A stretch of 64,000 bases of DNA, from NCBI RefSeq assembly GCF_000711295.1, contig NZ_JOMJ01000003.1:1995501-2059500 (forward strand), in the 5' to 3' direction. A program made the translations under genes and the position numbers. This DNA is from Desulfohalovibrio reitneri (GTDB lineage Bacteria; Desulfobacterota; Desulfovibrionia; Desulfovibrionales; Desulfovibrionaceae). Shown here piece by piece: positions 53,536 through 61,960 of this stretch; the stretch's first letter is position 1, and the number at the start of each line of letters is the position of its first letter. The notes under the pieces are model-generated. The model was not told the DNA's origin. It did not search any database and saw nothing but the letters and a program-made list of their open reading frames with translations.

Positions 53536-55045
53536 CGGGATCCTCGCGCGCGGTCAATTGGCCATGCAGGTCAGCCGCCAGCAGAGCACGGCGCATCAGC
53601 TGCTCGAAGGAGTCGGCTTCCAACTCCGGCAACAACTCCGCGAGCAGGATCTGCATGTCCTCGAACGACTCGGCCCGGTCGACAGCCTCCAAAATCGCCC
53701 GCTTGCGTTCCTCTGCGGCCTGCTGCGCTTCGGGCATGAGATCATCCAGCATGGCGTCCAGGGCGTCCTGGCCGTCTCGGGCCTCTCCTTCGGCGAACTC
53801 CCCGCCATGGTCTTCATTCTGGCTACCTTCGCCCTCGACCAGGAACTCATCGTCCATCAGGCCGAAGCGCCGTTTGTAGAAGACGCTGGTGAATCGGACC
53901 TTGCCGGATTCCGTGATCTTTTTGGCCAGAGCCGCCTCACGGTCTTGGTCCGCCGGTTCCTCATAGCGCCACACGGGGGGGCGCTCACCCGGAGCGTTCA
54001 GCTGCCCGTAGATGCGGCCAAGGCTGTCGAAGAATTGAGCCACGATGCGCTCGTCCGCTTCGCGGTAGTCCCCCAGCACGGCGTAGTGCGTCTCGCTGGC
54101 AGCTCGGCTGCCTGCCTTGCCCAGTTCGGCCGTCAGCGTCTGCCCCATCAACACCTTCGAGATGGCCGCATCCCACATCTTGACGAAGGACTGATGCAGA
54201 TCGCCGCTTTTGCCGCTGGCTTCGTGGATATCCACTTCGCTGCCGCTCGGCAGCACGGCCGTGGCTGTCTGAACCATGCTGGCCAGATCGGAGGACATGC
54301 GCTGCCGTTCCTCACGGGAGGACTGTTGCGGGGCCTTGCCGATCACCCAGGGAATGCCGAAGCGTTCCATGAAGTTCGACCAAAAACGCACCCCGCCTTT
54401 CTTGAAGGCTACCGGCCAGAGGCACCTCGACAGGAGCCGCAGGCCGTGCGGGCGGTCATAGGTGGGGAAGTGCCTGGCCACCAGGAATTTATCCTCCGGC
54501 ATCGGCTCGCCATTGGGAGCCCCCATGGAGAGAAAGACCAAGCGTCGATCTCCATCGAAGCCGAACCACCGCCGGGGCTTGACGGTGATGCCGTCGAGGC
54601 GGATGCGGCCGTTGTCCTGCCGCCACATCAACTCGGCCACGGTGTGGCCGTAGTAGGGGGCGTCCAGGATTTCGCTGACCACGTTGTAGAGGTCCACTCG
54701 CTCCAGGTCCTCGATCAGCTCGTCAGCCAGGCGCTGTGCTCCCGTGCTTGGCTCCTCGCCGCGCGTGTGTCCCGGCTTGATCTGGTAATCGTACTTGTGC
54801 AGCGTCCCCAACTTGCGCGACTGGATGGCCATTGTGACCTGATCATCCGCGGTCAGCTCATCCAATACCTCCGCGTCCTCGCCGCGTTTACGCAGGATGG
54901 GATCGGGGTCGGGCAGCAAGCCGAGGAATGAGCCGAACACGTCCTCGCCAGCCGCCTCACGCGTGGCCAGTTCGTTGAACAGTTCCTCGCGCCGGGTGCT
55001 GCTGAATGACCGGAACTCGGAGGGGGAAATCCAGAGGCCGTCCAT
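53525..55045 (-). CDS. Portal protein (DUF935, Mu gp29-like)
   Basis: 506 residues. MDGLWISPSEFRSFSSTRRE opening, DDQVTMAIQSRKLGTL, AELMWRQDNGRIRLDGITVK PRRWF, HGLRLLSRCLWPVAFKKGGV, FMERFGIPWVIGK and GQTLTAELGKAGSRAAS mark the DUF935 portal family. The start at 55045 shares a base with the terminase stop (TGATG). The C-terminal tail is acidic and coiled-coil. Overlaps gpF by 11 nt. Confidence 0.9.
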   Translation of the reverse strand: MDGLWISPSEFRSFSSTRREELFNELATREAAGEDVFGSFLGLLPDPDPILRKRGEDAEVLDELTADDQVTMAIQSRKLGTLHKYDYQIKPGHTRGEEPSTGAQRLADELIEDLERVDLYNVVSEILDAPYYGHTVAELMWRQDNGRIRLDGITVKPRRWFGFDGDRRLVFLSMGAPNGEPMPEDKFLVARHFPTYDRPHGLRLLSRCLWPVAFKKGGVRFWSNFMERFGIPWVIGKAPQQSSREERQRMSSDLASMVQTATAVLPSGSEVDIHEASGKSGDLHQSFVKMWDAAISKVLMGQTLTAELGKAGSRAASETHYAVLGDYREADERIVAQFFDSLGRIYGQLNAPGERPPVWRYEEPADQDREAALAKKITESGKVRFTSVFYKRRFGLMDDEFLVEGEGSQNEDHGGEFAEGEARDGQDALDAMLDDLMPEAQQAAEERKRAILEAVDRAESFEDMQILLAELLPELEADSFEQLMRRALLAADLHGQLTAREDPDAG

Positions 55046-56574
55046 CAATACCCCCTTGTGATGGTGGTGGTTTCTCGGGGCGGACCGGTGACAACATCCC
55101 ACTCCTGCGGCTCCATTACCGTGGCCGCGTACACAGCCATTGCCAGGGCCACGCCGGAGTCCCCGTGGCGCTGTTCAGCACCGCCCCTGGTACTTTTCTC
55201 GGGTAGACGCGCCACCCCTTTCACCACGCGGAAGGCCCGCAGATCGTCGAGCACGTCGCTGTCTTTGGGGAGTGTGAGCGTGCCGTCCTCGAGTTGCTGC
55301 TTGAGGCGGGGCATGTGCTCCCGGTACCAGGCTTCGGACAGGGCCACCTCGTCGATGAGCCCCGCGCCATAGTGCTGCCTGGCCACCTCGGCCAGGAATG
55401 CGCCATTGCCCCGGGCATCCAGGGCGGCACCGCCGAAGCGGTCCAATCGGTCGATGAGGTATTCCAGCACGTACTGCTGGGTGGTGAAGGGAGCGTTTCT
55501 CAACTCGGCTGTCAGGCAGGTGCGCAAGTCCAGATCGGCCTGTCGCTGAAGCACCCACAGCACGGTCAAGTCGCCAGAGCGGCCGAAGTCCTCGCCCACG
55601 AAACATGTCTGGGATGGTAGCGATCGCAGGACTGGCTCCAGGTGCTCACGGCACCAGGCTTCCGCCGTCCGGCGGCGGCGAATCTCCGACCAGTCCACGA
55701 AGTCGTCGGGCAGGCTCCACCGCAGCACCGGAATGTCGGGGTGCATGCGAGCTTCGATCAGGGCGCGGGAAAGGTAGGCTCCGCCGGAGCGGCGGGGAAC
55801 ACAGAAGAGTTCCTCCTCCGCGTTGTCCCCATAGAAGTCCACCATCTCCTGCCGCCACCTGGCCTCCGACTCGGGAGACCAGGCCAACTCCGCCCGGACC
55901 GCCTCGGTAGGCGCTTTCCCCTGTTTGACCAGACAGATGCGGCGATAAAGCCCCTCATACAGCGCGTCGTCGAACGTGGTTCGGTGCAGGCTGTATGGCC
56001 GCGCCCCGGATTGAGTCTCCTGGATCAACTCCGCGAATGGGTTTTCCGCGCCATTGTGCGTCGATATGACGTCCACCCGGCCACCCCACATGAGCATGGC
56101 CAAGGCCGCCTTGAGCAGTTCGGCCAGCTGGTCCACAAAGGCCCCTTCGTCGATGACGATGTGTCCCTGGATGGAGCGAAGGGAACGGGGAGCGGAGGAA
56201 AGCCCCGTTATACGGTGTCCGCTGGCAAAGGTGATGCGGAAGGCGACTACCTTGCCGCCGGGATCTTCGTCCTCGAAGACGAACTCTTCCATGTCCGACG
56301 CCACCAAGGAATAGATGCCAGCCCAAAAGGCGCAGTCCTTGATGAACGTCTCGGTCATCCCCTTGTTGTAGGAGATGTACCAGACGTCCATACCTCCGGA
56401 TTCCTTCTCGGACGCGGCCTCCAGGGCCGCACCAGCGGCTGTGGCCCAGGATGCGCCGATACGGCGTGATTTCTCCCATACCCGCACGGCGGACTCGTCA
56501 GCCACCCAGCGCCGTTGGTAGGGCAGAAGCAGGGGTTCGTCATGGTGGCGGGGAACGTGCTCCGGTGTGCTCAT
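55045..56574 (-). CDS. Terminase large subunit (Mu gp28-like)
   Basis: 509 residues. Packaging ATPase: Walker A-like KSRRIGASWATA (residues 35-46), Walker B HIVIDEGAF (138-146), coupling motif ISTHNG. The C-terminal nuclease domain has GEDFGRSGDLTVLWV and later acidic residues (ALDARGNG). It cuts and packages the replicated genome. Overlaps the small subunit gene by 4 nt. Confidence 0.92.
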   Translation of the reverse strand: MSTPEHVPRHHDEPLLLPYQRRWVADESAVRVWEKSRRIGASWATAAGAALEAASEKESGGMDVWYISYNKGMTETFIKDCAFWAGIYSLVASDMEEFVFEDEDPGGKVVAFRITFASGHRITGLSSAPRSLRSIQGHIVIDEGAFVDQLAELLKAALAMLMWGGRVDVISTHNGAENPFAELIQETQSGARPYSLHRTTFDDALYEGLYRRICLVKQGKAPTEAVRAELAWSPESEARWRQEMVDFYGDNAEEELFCVPRRSGGAYLSRALIEARMHPDIPVLRWSLPDDFVDWSEIRRRRTAEAWCREHLEPVLRSLPSQTCFVGEDFGRSGDLTVLWVLQRQADLDLRTCLTAELRNAPFTTQQYVLEYLIDRLDRFGGAALDARGNGAFLAEVARQHYGAGLIDEVALSEAWYREHMPRLKQQLEDGTLTLPKDSDVLDDLRAFRVVKGVARLPEKSTRGGAEQRHGDSGVALAMAVYAATVMEPQEWDVVTGPPRETTTITRGY

Positions 56575-57152
56575 CCCAGAATCCCCAGCAACCGCTTGGC
56601 TTCCTGCACCGACGCGTCGGTCATGCCCCGGGGTTTCTTGCCGGTCTCCTCGTCAGGCTTGGGCTGGAGCTGGTGCAGCAGGTCGAAGGAGGCCTTCACG
56701 TGCTTCAGCTCACCCAAATCCAGGGCTGCCGGGTTGGCGATCATTTGGGACAGCTTGGCACTCAGCGCGGCCTCAAGGGCCTGGGCCGCGTCCTCGGCCG
56801 AGCTGAAGTGCTGGTCGGCGCCTGCTCCGGCCACACGCCTTTCCAACGCGGACTCTTCGGCCTTGATGGCCAGTTCTTCCATCTTGGCCACGGCAAAGGT
56901 GTCCATGGGATTCAGGCTGCCGAGGCAGTTCTTGATGAGCTGGGCCCGCAAGCGGATGGTGTTGGTCCGGATCGAGGACATGGCCTCGCGCAGCTCGCGG
57001 CGCTTCTCGGACCACTCGTACTTGTCCGCCCAGCGCCAGAGCGTGGATTCCGGGATTTCGGTGCGCTCGGACACCTCCCGCATAGGCAGGCGTTCAACGC
57101 AAAACAGGTCCTCGGCTTCGAAGACCTGGTCAGGTGGGTACTCCCAACCCAT
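56571..57152 (-). CDS. Terminase small subunit-like protein (DUF1804/Mu gp27-like)
   Basis: 193 residues. N-terminal homeodomain-like HTH (FCVERLPMREVSERTEIPES TLWRWADKY), a helical middle and a short tail GMTDASVQEAKRLLGILG. Precedes the large subunit with ATGA overlap. Role: recognition of packaging site. Confidence 0.82.
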   Translation of the reverse strand: MGWEYPPDQVFEAEDLFCVERLPMREVSERTEIPESTLWRWADKYEWSEKRRELREAMSSIRTNTIRLRAQLIKNCLGSLNPMDTFAVAKMEELAIKAEESALERRVAGAGADQHFSSAEDAAQALEAALSAKLSQMIANPAALDLGELKHVKASFDLLHQLQPKPDEETGKKPRGMTDASVQEAKRLLGILG

Positions 57153-57154
57153 GG

Positions 57155-57397
57155 CTAGCGCCCCAGGACTTCGGCGATGCGATCCAGCTCGGCCAGGACT
57201 TCCACCAGCTCCGTACGGGCGGCGTCCAGTTCCAGCGCCTGCTGGGCAATGACGTCGGTTCGCAGTGCCTCGGGGGACTTGAAGGGATCCAGGTTATCAC
57301 GAAGACTGCCGAGCAACCCGCTGATCCTGGTCTTCAATTCGGCACGGCGCTGCTCTCGATCAGCTTTGTAACCCATGTACTTAATGCGCTCGCTCAT
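57155..57397 (-). CDS. Small helical phage protein, hypothetical
   Basis: 80 residues, charged, mostly helical (KADREQRRAELKTRISGLLG; LELDAARTELVEVLAELDR), probably coiled coil. Overlaps the upstream gene by ATGA and lies 2 bp before the terminase small subunit gene. No family recognised. Confidence 0.65.
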   Translation of the reverse strand: MSERIKYMGYKADREQRRAELKTRISGLLGSLRDNLDPFKSPEALRTDVIAQQALELDAARTELVEVLAELDRIAEVLGR

Positions 57398-57861
57398 TTT
57401 CCCTGCTCTCTCTTAACGATGGGGCAAAACAGGTTGCTGTCGATCTTGTCCGCTACCTTCTGCATGGTTTGGGACACCAGAAGCAGCACCTCCCGCTGAT
57501 CCTTGGCCAAACCTTCCCAGCTGCGCACCAGTTCGACGTTGTCTCTGTAGAACTGGGAAACCTCTTTGTGCTGCTGCAGGAAGCATTCGACCCGCTTGCG
57601 CTCTTCATCAGCCCAGGCGATCGAATCCTTGCGGTATGCCTCCAGAACGGCTCGGGTCTCCTGGCTCTGCGCCCGCAACGATTCCGCGTGGTCCCGACGA
57701 ATGGCGTTGAGGATCTTGTCTTGCCGCCACGCATGCCAGGTGAACAGGGCCACTGCGGTCAGGGGAAATGCCAGCACCAAACCGACGACGCCCCATGCCC
57801 CGAGAGTCTCAACCACCTGGGCCAGGGATGAGATGATGGCCACCAGCTGCGTCGGATCCAC
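57394..57861 (-). CDS. Membrane protein with coiled coil, Mu-like phage (DUF2730-like)
   Basis: 155 residues. One transmembrane helix (WGVVGLVLAFPLTAVALFTW) then a long coiled coil (RDHAESLRAQSQETRAVLEA; EEVSQFYRDNVELVRSWEGL). Sits between lysis genes and terminase, where Mu-like phages carry a DUF2730 or spanin-like inner-membrane protein; an inner-membrane spanin role is possible. Confidence 0.65.
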   Translation of the reverse strand: MDPTQLVAIISSLAQVVETLGAWGVVGLVLAFPLTAVALFTWHAWRQDKILNAIRRDHAESLRAQSQETRAVLEAYRKDSIAWADEERKRVECFLQQHKEVSQFYRDNVELVRSWEGLAKDQREVLLLVSQTMQKVADKIDSNLFCPIVKREQGK

Positions 57862-57863
57862 GA

Positions 57864-58079
57864 CTAATCAGCCTCCGTTTCTTCTTGGCACGTGGTGCAG
57901 CGTGAACAATCGGGAACCGCCGTCATCCGCGCCGGGGGGATGGGGTCGCCGCAGTCGCGGCAGCACGGCACTCCACCGCACCACTCCGGCCCTTCGCCAG
58001 AAGACGCGGACCTGCTGCCGAGGGCACTGCGTAGAAACGCAGCCTCAGAGGCCTGGGCTCGATCAACTTCGTCAGCCAT
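57864..58079 (-). CDS. DksA/TraR-type C4 zinc finger protein
   Basis: 71 residues with C-x2-C ... C-x2-C (CRDCGDPIPPARMTAVPDC, SRCTTCQEE), the TraR/DksA finger signature. TraR-like phage proteins bind RNA polymerase in its secondary channel and change promoter choice. Overlaps its neighbour by 8 nt. Confidence 0.9.
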   Translation of the reverse strand: MADEVDRAQASEAAFLRSALGSRSASSGEGPEWCGGVPCCRDCGDPIPPARMTAVPDCSRCTTCQEETEAD

Positions 58080-58356
58080 GGTGGTCAGCCAAATCCGGAA
58101 GCGCCTCGATCTCGGCGATCATGGCCTCCAGCTCATCCACTCCGGGCACATGCTCACCGAAATCCCGGAGCACTCCCGCCGCCGTGCTGGCTTCCCTGGC
58201 CAGCTCCAGGGAGTGGTGCAGGGACTTCAGAGCAGGCACGGCGACACCGGACACGGACACCGAGCCGGACTCGATATCGTCGTAGAGGCCGCGAGCGGAT
58301 CGGACCGCCTGAACGGCCGCGGTCACCATGGCCGCGATGCTCTGAACCGGAAGCAT
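58072..58356 (-). CDS. Small phage protein near the lysis genes, hypothetical
   Basis: 94 residues with an N-terminal helix (SIAAMVTAAVQAVRSARGLY) and an acidic C-terminal helix (VDELEAMIAEIEALPDLAD). Starts immediately after the upstream stop. No family recognised. Confidence 0.62.
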   Translation of the reverse strand: MLPVQSIAAMVTAAVQAVRSARGLYDDIESGSVSVSGVAVPALKSLHHSLELAREASTAAGVLRDFGEHVPGVDELEAMIAEIEALPDLADHHG

Positions 58357-59091
58357 CTAGCCCTCCTCCATGTTTTGCCGGGCCTGCCCCAGTGCTTTCA
58401 GTCCGGCCTCGTAGAGCCCGGCCGAGGCTTCCGCTATGGTGTCCATGAGTTCGCCGGGTGCCTGGACTTCGAACCGCCGCCCCAGCACCTGCCCAGCCGA
58501 GTCCAGCAGTTGCCGAACCCGCTGGCGATCGACGTACTCACCCAGGAGAGGGGGGTCGCTGCCGGAGTCCCCGGCCACGGCCACCTCGGAACGCCAGGCG
58601 GCCACTTGGCTGTAGACCACGCTGACCCGGGACCCCAGCACGATGAGCCGTTTCGCCTCATCCAGCACCGGCGCCACCTGGGTCTCCAGATGTTCGCGCT
58701 CCGCCGGGGACGCCGCCTGATGCAGATCCAGGTAAGCCATGTGGGTTGCCATGTAGCTGTCCAGCAACGTGGCTGCGGCCACTCGGGCTTGTTCGGGCGG
58801 ATCCAGGGCGGAGACCCGGTCCACGGCGGCGCAGCCCGCGAGGCACACCGCCAGCAACAGGGCCGCGAGCGGGCCAGCGCTGGTCTTCTTGATTTTGACG
58901 GGGCGGTCGGCCTTGATGCGGCCATAGGCTGTCCACCCAGCGCCCACCAGCGTCAGCAACGCAGTGGCCACCTCCTGAATGGCTTCGTCGCCCAGCGGCA
59001 AGTTCAGCCGCGAAACGGCCCAGGCCACCACCATCATCACAACGCCTTGCAGCGTCTTGGATTCCCAGGGCATCTTCGGATTGTTGGACAC
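58357..59091 (-). CDS. Holin-like / lipoprotein fusion
   Basis: 244 residues from a GTG at 59091, with GGAGGT upstream and 2 bp after the endolysin stop. Residues 1-65 look like a phage holin: two hydrophobic helices (TLQGVVMMVVAWAVSRLNL; EVATALLTLVGAGWTAYG) and a basic tail. Directly following is a second signal-like segment with a lipobox (LAALLLAVCLAGC) and then a soluble helical domain of about 160 residues (EREHLETQVAPVLDEAKRLI). A separate outer-membrane spanin-like lipoprotein would be expected; here it is one frame. No ATG is seen at the second module. Confidence 0.68.
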   Translation of the reverse strand: MSNNPKMPWESKTLQGVVMMVVAWAVSRLNLPLGDEAIQEVATALLTLVGAGWTAYGRIKADRPVKIKKTSAGPLAALLLAVCLAGCAAVDRVSALDPPEQARVAAATLLDSYMATHMAYLDLHQAASPAEREHLETQVAPVLDEAKRLIVLGSRVSVVYSQVAAWRSEVAVAGDSGSDPPLLGEYVDRQRVRQLLDSAGQVLGRRFEVQAPGELMDTIAEASAGLYEAGLKALGQARQNMEEG

Positions 59092-59093
59092 GA

Positions 59094-59528
59094 TCACCTC
59101 CGTCCGATCCACTGGATCGGGCTGACGTTGCGCACACTGATATGCAGCCAGCCCACCCCGGCCTCGATGGCCGTGATGTACTGCACCGCATGCATCAGCC
59201 GTTCATCTGCACCTGCCCGAATGTCCTGACGAATCGCCCGCGCCGACGTCCGCAGGGGGACCAGGTCCAACGCCCGGCCCCACTTGTGGTCAGACCGGTC
59301 CGCCCCCACGGGGCAGTCCGACGGACGCCAGCCGCGGTACTCGTTGCCGCCGCCCACGTGCCAGTCGTTACAGACCATCGGCCCGTAGAGTCGTCGCAGG
59401 GCGTCGGCGCTGAACAGCAGACGCGCATCCAACAGCCACCACAGCTCGCTGTGCGGCAGCGTCAGGTAGTGCTCTCTGGGCACCAGCTCGTCCAGGCTGA
59501 AGAATTCGGGGAAGTAGTGCGTCACCAT
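59094..59528 (-). CDS. Endolysin, peptidase M15 type (D-Ala-D-Ala carboxypeptidase-like)
   Basis: 144 residues. Zinc ligands H81 and D88 in SDHKWGRALDLV, and H129 in GWLHIS, give the M15 (HxxxxxxD...H) pattern. It cuts peptidoglycan crosslinks at lysis. There is no signal sequence, so it relies on the holin. A strong hairpin ends 2 nt upstream of the ATG and no ribosome site is visible, so translation may be controlled. Confidence 0.85.
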   Translation of the reverse strand: MVTHYFPEFFSLDELVPREHYLTLPHSELWWLLDARLLFSADALRRLYGPMVCNDWHVGGGNEYRGWRPSDCPVGADRSDHKWGRALDLVPLRTSARAIRQDIRAGADERLMHAVQYITAIEAGVGWLHISVRNVSPIQWIGRR

Positions 59529-59530
59529 AC

Positions 59531-59596
59531 GGGGGCAGAGTGCCCCCGGAAAACCGATTTGCGTATTCGGCTATGCAGAATATGCAGGGATTCGGC
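59531..59596 (-). promoter_or_regulatory. Late-operon control region: hairpin plus nested direct repeats
   Basis: GGGGGCA-GAG-TGCCCCC (59531-59548) abuts the endolysin ATG. Upstream lie ATTCGGC (59565), TATGCAG (59572), TATGCAG (59581) and ATTCGGC (59590) in a nested arrangement, a plausible activator site for late transcription. Confidence 0.5.
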
Positions 59597-59622
59597 GAGC
59601 GGTTTTGCTCACCCGGTGCGGC

Positions 59623-60069
59623 CTATTGGCCGAGGTAGGAGCGGACGCTCCGAGAGGATATGCGCAACGGGCGGTCGTCACCCACGCGTTCCAGGGTGCC
59701 GTCTTCCACCAGGTAGCGGACCTGGCGCTCAGACAACGCGGTGGCCCACGCTGCCTCGTCCACGCGCAGCGGTCGCCCCTGGCTGAGCAGTTGATCTACC
59801 GTGATCTGCGGCACCTCCTGATATGCAAGCCGCCGGGAGGGAGCCGAGCGCTGGGCGAGGACGAGCTGAAACCCGGGCGGATTGACCAACGCGCAACGCC
59901 TGGCGCACGACAGGCACAGAAAACGTTGTCCCCGAACGAACCACTGCGCCTGGCGTCGTTTCGTGCATCCCAGGCGTTCGTACACGGCCGGGTCCACCTC
60001 GCCATGGTAGGGCACGAACCCACGATCCAGCAGGCAAAGAATTTCACGGGTCTGTTGGCGTACGGACAT
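59623..60069 (-). CDS. Phage regulator-like protein with Cys motif and C-terminal HTH, hypothetical
   Basis: 148 residues. A middle Cys cluster (CTKRRQAQWFVRGQRFLCLS-CARRC) suggests a zinc knot. The C-terminal about 45 residues (DEAAWATALSERQVRYLVED, GDDRPLRISSRSVRSYLG) read as an excisionase/MerR-like helix-turn-helix. It is the last gene before the late (lysis) operon, the place Mu-like phages keep Mor/C-type activators; assignment is by context. Confidence 0.6.
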   Translation of the reverse strand: MSVRQQTREILCLLDRGFVPYHGEVDPAVYERLGCTKRRQAQWFVRGQRFLCLSCARRCALVNPPGFQLVLAQRSAPSRRLAYQEVPQITVDQLLSQGRPLRVDEAAWATALSERQVRYLVEDGTLERVGDDRPLRISSRSVRSYLGQ

Positions 60070-60073
60070 CGTT

Positions 60074-60529
60074 TCAGCCTCCCATCAGCTGCATCTCGTC
60101 AACGGGGACGTGGGTGATGCCGGCCCCGACAAGCAGGACCGCCACGTACCAGCGGCCATCCATCCCCTGGATGGGCTCGCTCGCCGTTCTGGTGATCTCG
60201 TAGCGCGTTTGGCCGGACACTACGCGAATCGGCACGCGAACTGGCGTTTGCCGTGGAATGTCAGGCCGTTGAGATACGTTTGCCCCGCCCAGAGCCTCGG
60301 CCACCATTCGCCCTACAAGAGCGCCGGTCTCAGCAGGGGAGCTGGCACTCCACTTACGTCCGTCAGCCCCAGGCACCCATCGCCCGTCCAGCCGCAGACG
60401 ATAGCGGCCCGGCACGGCCCCGGCATGGTCCGGCCATGCCTCCGCCGGGAACAACTCCAGGCGGCCCACGACATCATTGCGCCCCCGGTGCAGCAAAATG
60501 GAAAGCGACTTGTCACGCTGTTCTGCCAT
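60074..60529 (-). CDS. Phage protein, hypothetical
   Basis: 151 residues from MAEQRDKSLSILLHRGRNDV at 60529; the longer frame to 60613 is less likely. Contains FPAEAWPDHAGAVPGRYRLRL and RWYVAVLLVGAG beta stretches. No family recognised; lies in the early-to-middle gene block. Confidence 0.6.
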   Translation of the reverse strand: MAEQRDKSLSILLHRGRNDVVGRLELFPAEAWPDHAGAVPGRYRLRLDGRWVPGADGRKWSASSPAETGALVGRMVAEALGGANVSQRPDIPRQTPVRVPIRVVSGQTRYEITRTASEPIQGMDGRWYVAVLLVGAGITHVPVDEMQLMGG

Positions 60530-60543
60530 GTTGAGCGAGTCTC

Positions 60544-60867
60544 CTAATAATGCCGCAGAGTGTTCATCACCGCATCCGCCTGGGCGCTGAACAAGCGGTG
60601 GCAACGGTTGCACTCACCAGTGACGACGCAGCGTGAGCATGCTGCGCGCTGGATTGCCTGGTAGACCGCCTGATCACGGTCGCCCTGTCCGTCCAGCCAG
60701 CGCCTGATCCTGGCCAATTGCCGAACAGTGTTTCCGGCGTAGCGTCCCGCCAGGGCCTGGTAGACAGTGCCGCGCGGAGCCCCGGTGACTGCGCAGAATC
60801 GGTGAATTGTCCCATGCCGTTGCTCTATCTCGGCCCGCAGCCGGGCCGCCTCGTGTTCCGTGTCCAT
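60544..60867 (-). CDS. Small HTH protein with C-terminal Cys cluster, hypothetical
   Basis: 107 residues. The N-terminal half is HTH-like (EIEQRHGTIHRFCAVTGAPRG, TVYQALAGRYAGNTV). The C-terminal half has CSRCVVTGECNRC, likely a zinc site. Shares a base with the gemA stop (TAATG). A phage transcriptional regulator is likely. Confidence 0.65.
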   Translation of the reverse strand: MDTEHEAARLRAEIEQRHGTIHRFCAVTGAPRGTVYQALAGRYAGNTVRQLARIRRWLDGQGDRDQAVYQAIQRAACSRCVVTGECNRCHRLFSAQADAVMNTLRHY

Positions 60868-61343
60868 TACCGCTCGGGATACGGATCAACGCCTTTGCGG
60901 CCCATCCGGTTGATCATGTCCTTGACCAGCACCTGGAGATCGTCCTGGTTGGCCAGCCAGCGGATGTCACTGACGCCGAACTGGCGCTCGACACGCTTGT
61001 TCAGGCCATCCAAACTCCACCCCATATCCCTCGCCATAGCCAGGATTTTGCGTTTTTGACGGTGGTGCGGGTCGGAATCCGGAATGTCGATCCAGGCACG
61101 CCCCCTGGCAGGTTTGGCCGGAGCGCGGCTGGTGCCGCCGCTGGTCCAGCCGCGGGCGATGAAATGGTTCAGCAACTCGGCCATCTGGTGGATGGCCAGG
61201 TCGCCGGAGCTGCCCACTCCGAACAACTCGTGAAGAATGGTCCGGTAGTCGGCATCCGAAAGGCCCAAACCTTTCTTGGCGATGTGAATCTTGGCCAACA
61301 GCGCTCGGCGGCGCGGGTCAGGCGCATATGCGGGTTTACCCAT
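60867..61343 (-). CDS. gemA: GemA/Mu gp16-like regulatory protein (DUF1018)
   Basis: 158 residues starting MGKPAYAPDPRRRALLAKIH with the family's KKGLGLSDADYRTILHELFG and ARDMGWSLDGLNKRVERQFG; in Mu, GemA affects host gene expression and DNA supercoiling. A marker of Mu-type phages. ATG at 61343 lies inside the 3' end of the zinc-ribbon gene (8-nt overlap). Confidence 0.88.
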   Translation of the reverse strand: MGKPAYAPDPRRRALLAKIHIAKKGLGLSDADYRTILHELFGVGSSGDLAIHQMAELLNHFIARGWTSGGTSRAPAKPARGRAWIDIPDSDPHHRQKRKILAMARDMGWSLDGLNKRVERQFGVSDIRWLANQDDLQVLVKDMINRMGRKGVDPYPER

Positions 61344-61443
61344 GGTATCCTCCCAGATCGCGCCCGCAGAGCAGGCAGCGGTTGTCAAAGTCCCACACGA
61401 CGAGACGGCCACAGTGCGGGCAGCGGACTAGGTGCAGGCACAT
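61336..61443 (-). CDS. 35-residue zinc-ribbon protein
   Basis: Too short for routine ORF calling. MCLHLVRCPHCGRLVVWDFD continues to NRCLLCGRDLGGYHG: two C-x2-C pairs (C8/C11 and C23/C26) make a rubredoxin-like knuckle. It overlaps both neighbours (16 and 8 nt), typical for real phage genes. Confidence 0.65.
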   Translation of the reverse strand: MCLHLVRCPHCGRLVVWDFDNRCLLCGRDLGGYHG

Positions 61444-61709
61444 CGCAGCCTCCGCAGCTCCTCGTTGAGCGGCATGCCGTAGATGGTCATCTCCGCGTGG
61501 GTATCCAAACAGTTGATGCGGGCGGCGCGGGGGACGCCCAGGCGGTCCGCCTCACGGCGCTCGGTGGCCGCATCCGGCCCCATGAGACGGCCGATCCAGC
61601 GGCGGTCGCGCTGCATTTTCCAGGGCAGCATGGCTATCGCGATTCCCTGCTGGGCCCCGAAATAGTAGAGGGCGAGGAAGGTAAGGGAGACAAGAGTTTG
61701 CGGGCTCAT
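61428..61709 (-). CDS. Small phage membrane protein, hypothetical
   Basis: 93 residues with one N-terminal hydrophobic helix (TLVSLTFLALYYFGAQQGIAI) and a basic soluble part. Coupled (ATGA) to the DUF3850 gene. No family recognised. Confidence 0.6.
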   Translation of the reverse strand: MSPQTLVSLTFLALYYFGAQQGIAIAMLPWKMQRDRRWIGRLMGPDAATERREADRLGVPRAARINCLDTHAEMTIYGMPLNEELRRLRCACT

Positions 61710-61960
61710 GCTGTCTCCTTCAGTTCAATGCTCATGGCCACCCACCCCGGTTGCAGGCCGTACTGACCGCCGTGCAGAACGTGGAGTACGCTGACCTCAA
61801 CATGGCGGCCGGTGTAGTACCGCCCCTCACCGACTATCTCTCGCAACAACAGGGTGTCGCCCTCGGCGAATCCACGATCATCGAATCGCAGTTCAACCCG
61901 CTTGCGACCTTCAAGGAGGGCTAGGAACGGGCCTGGCTCACATTTCAGTTCGTGTTTCAT
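61706..61960 (-). CDS. DUF3850 (ASCH-like) protein
   Basis: 84 residues, HELKCEPGPFLALLEGRKRV, ELRFDDRGFAEGDTLLLREI, HVEVSVLHVLHGGQYGLQPG; a compact PUA/ASCH-type fold likely to bind RNA or modified nucleotides. Common in phage early regions. Overlaps dnaB by ATGA. Confidence 0.82.
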   Translation of the reverse strand: MKHELKCEPGPFLALLEGRKRVELRFDDRGFAEGDTLLLREIVGEGRYYTGRHVEVSVLHVLHGGQYGLQPGWVAMSIELKETA

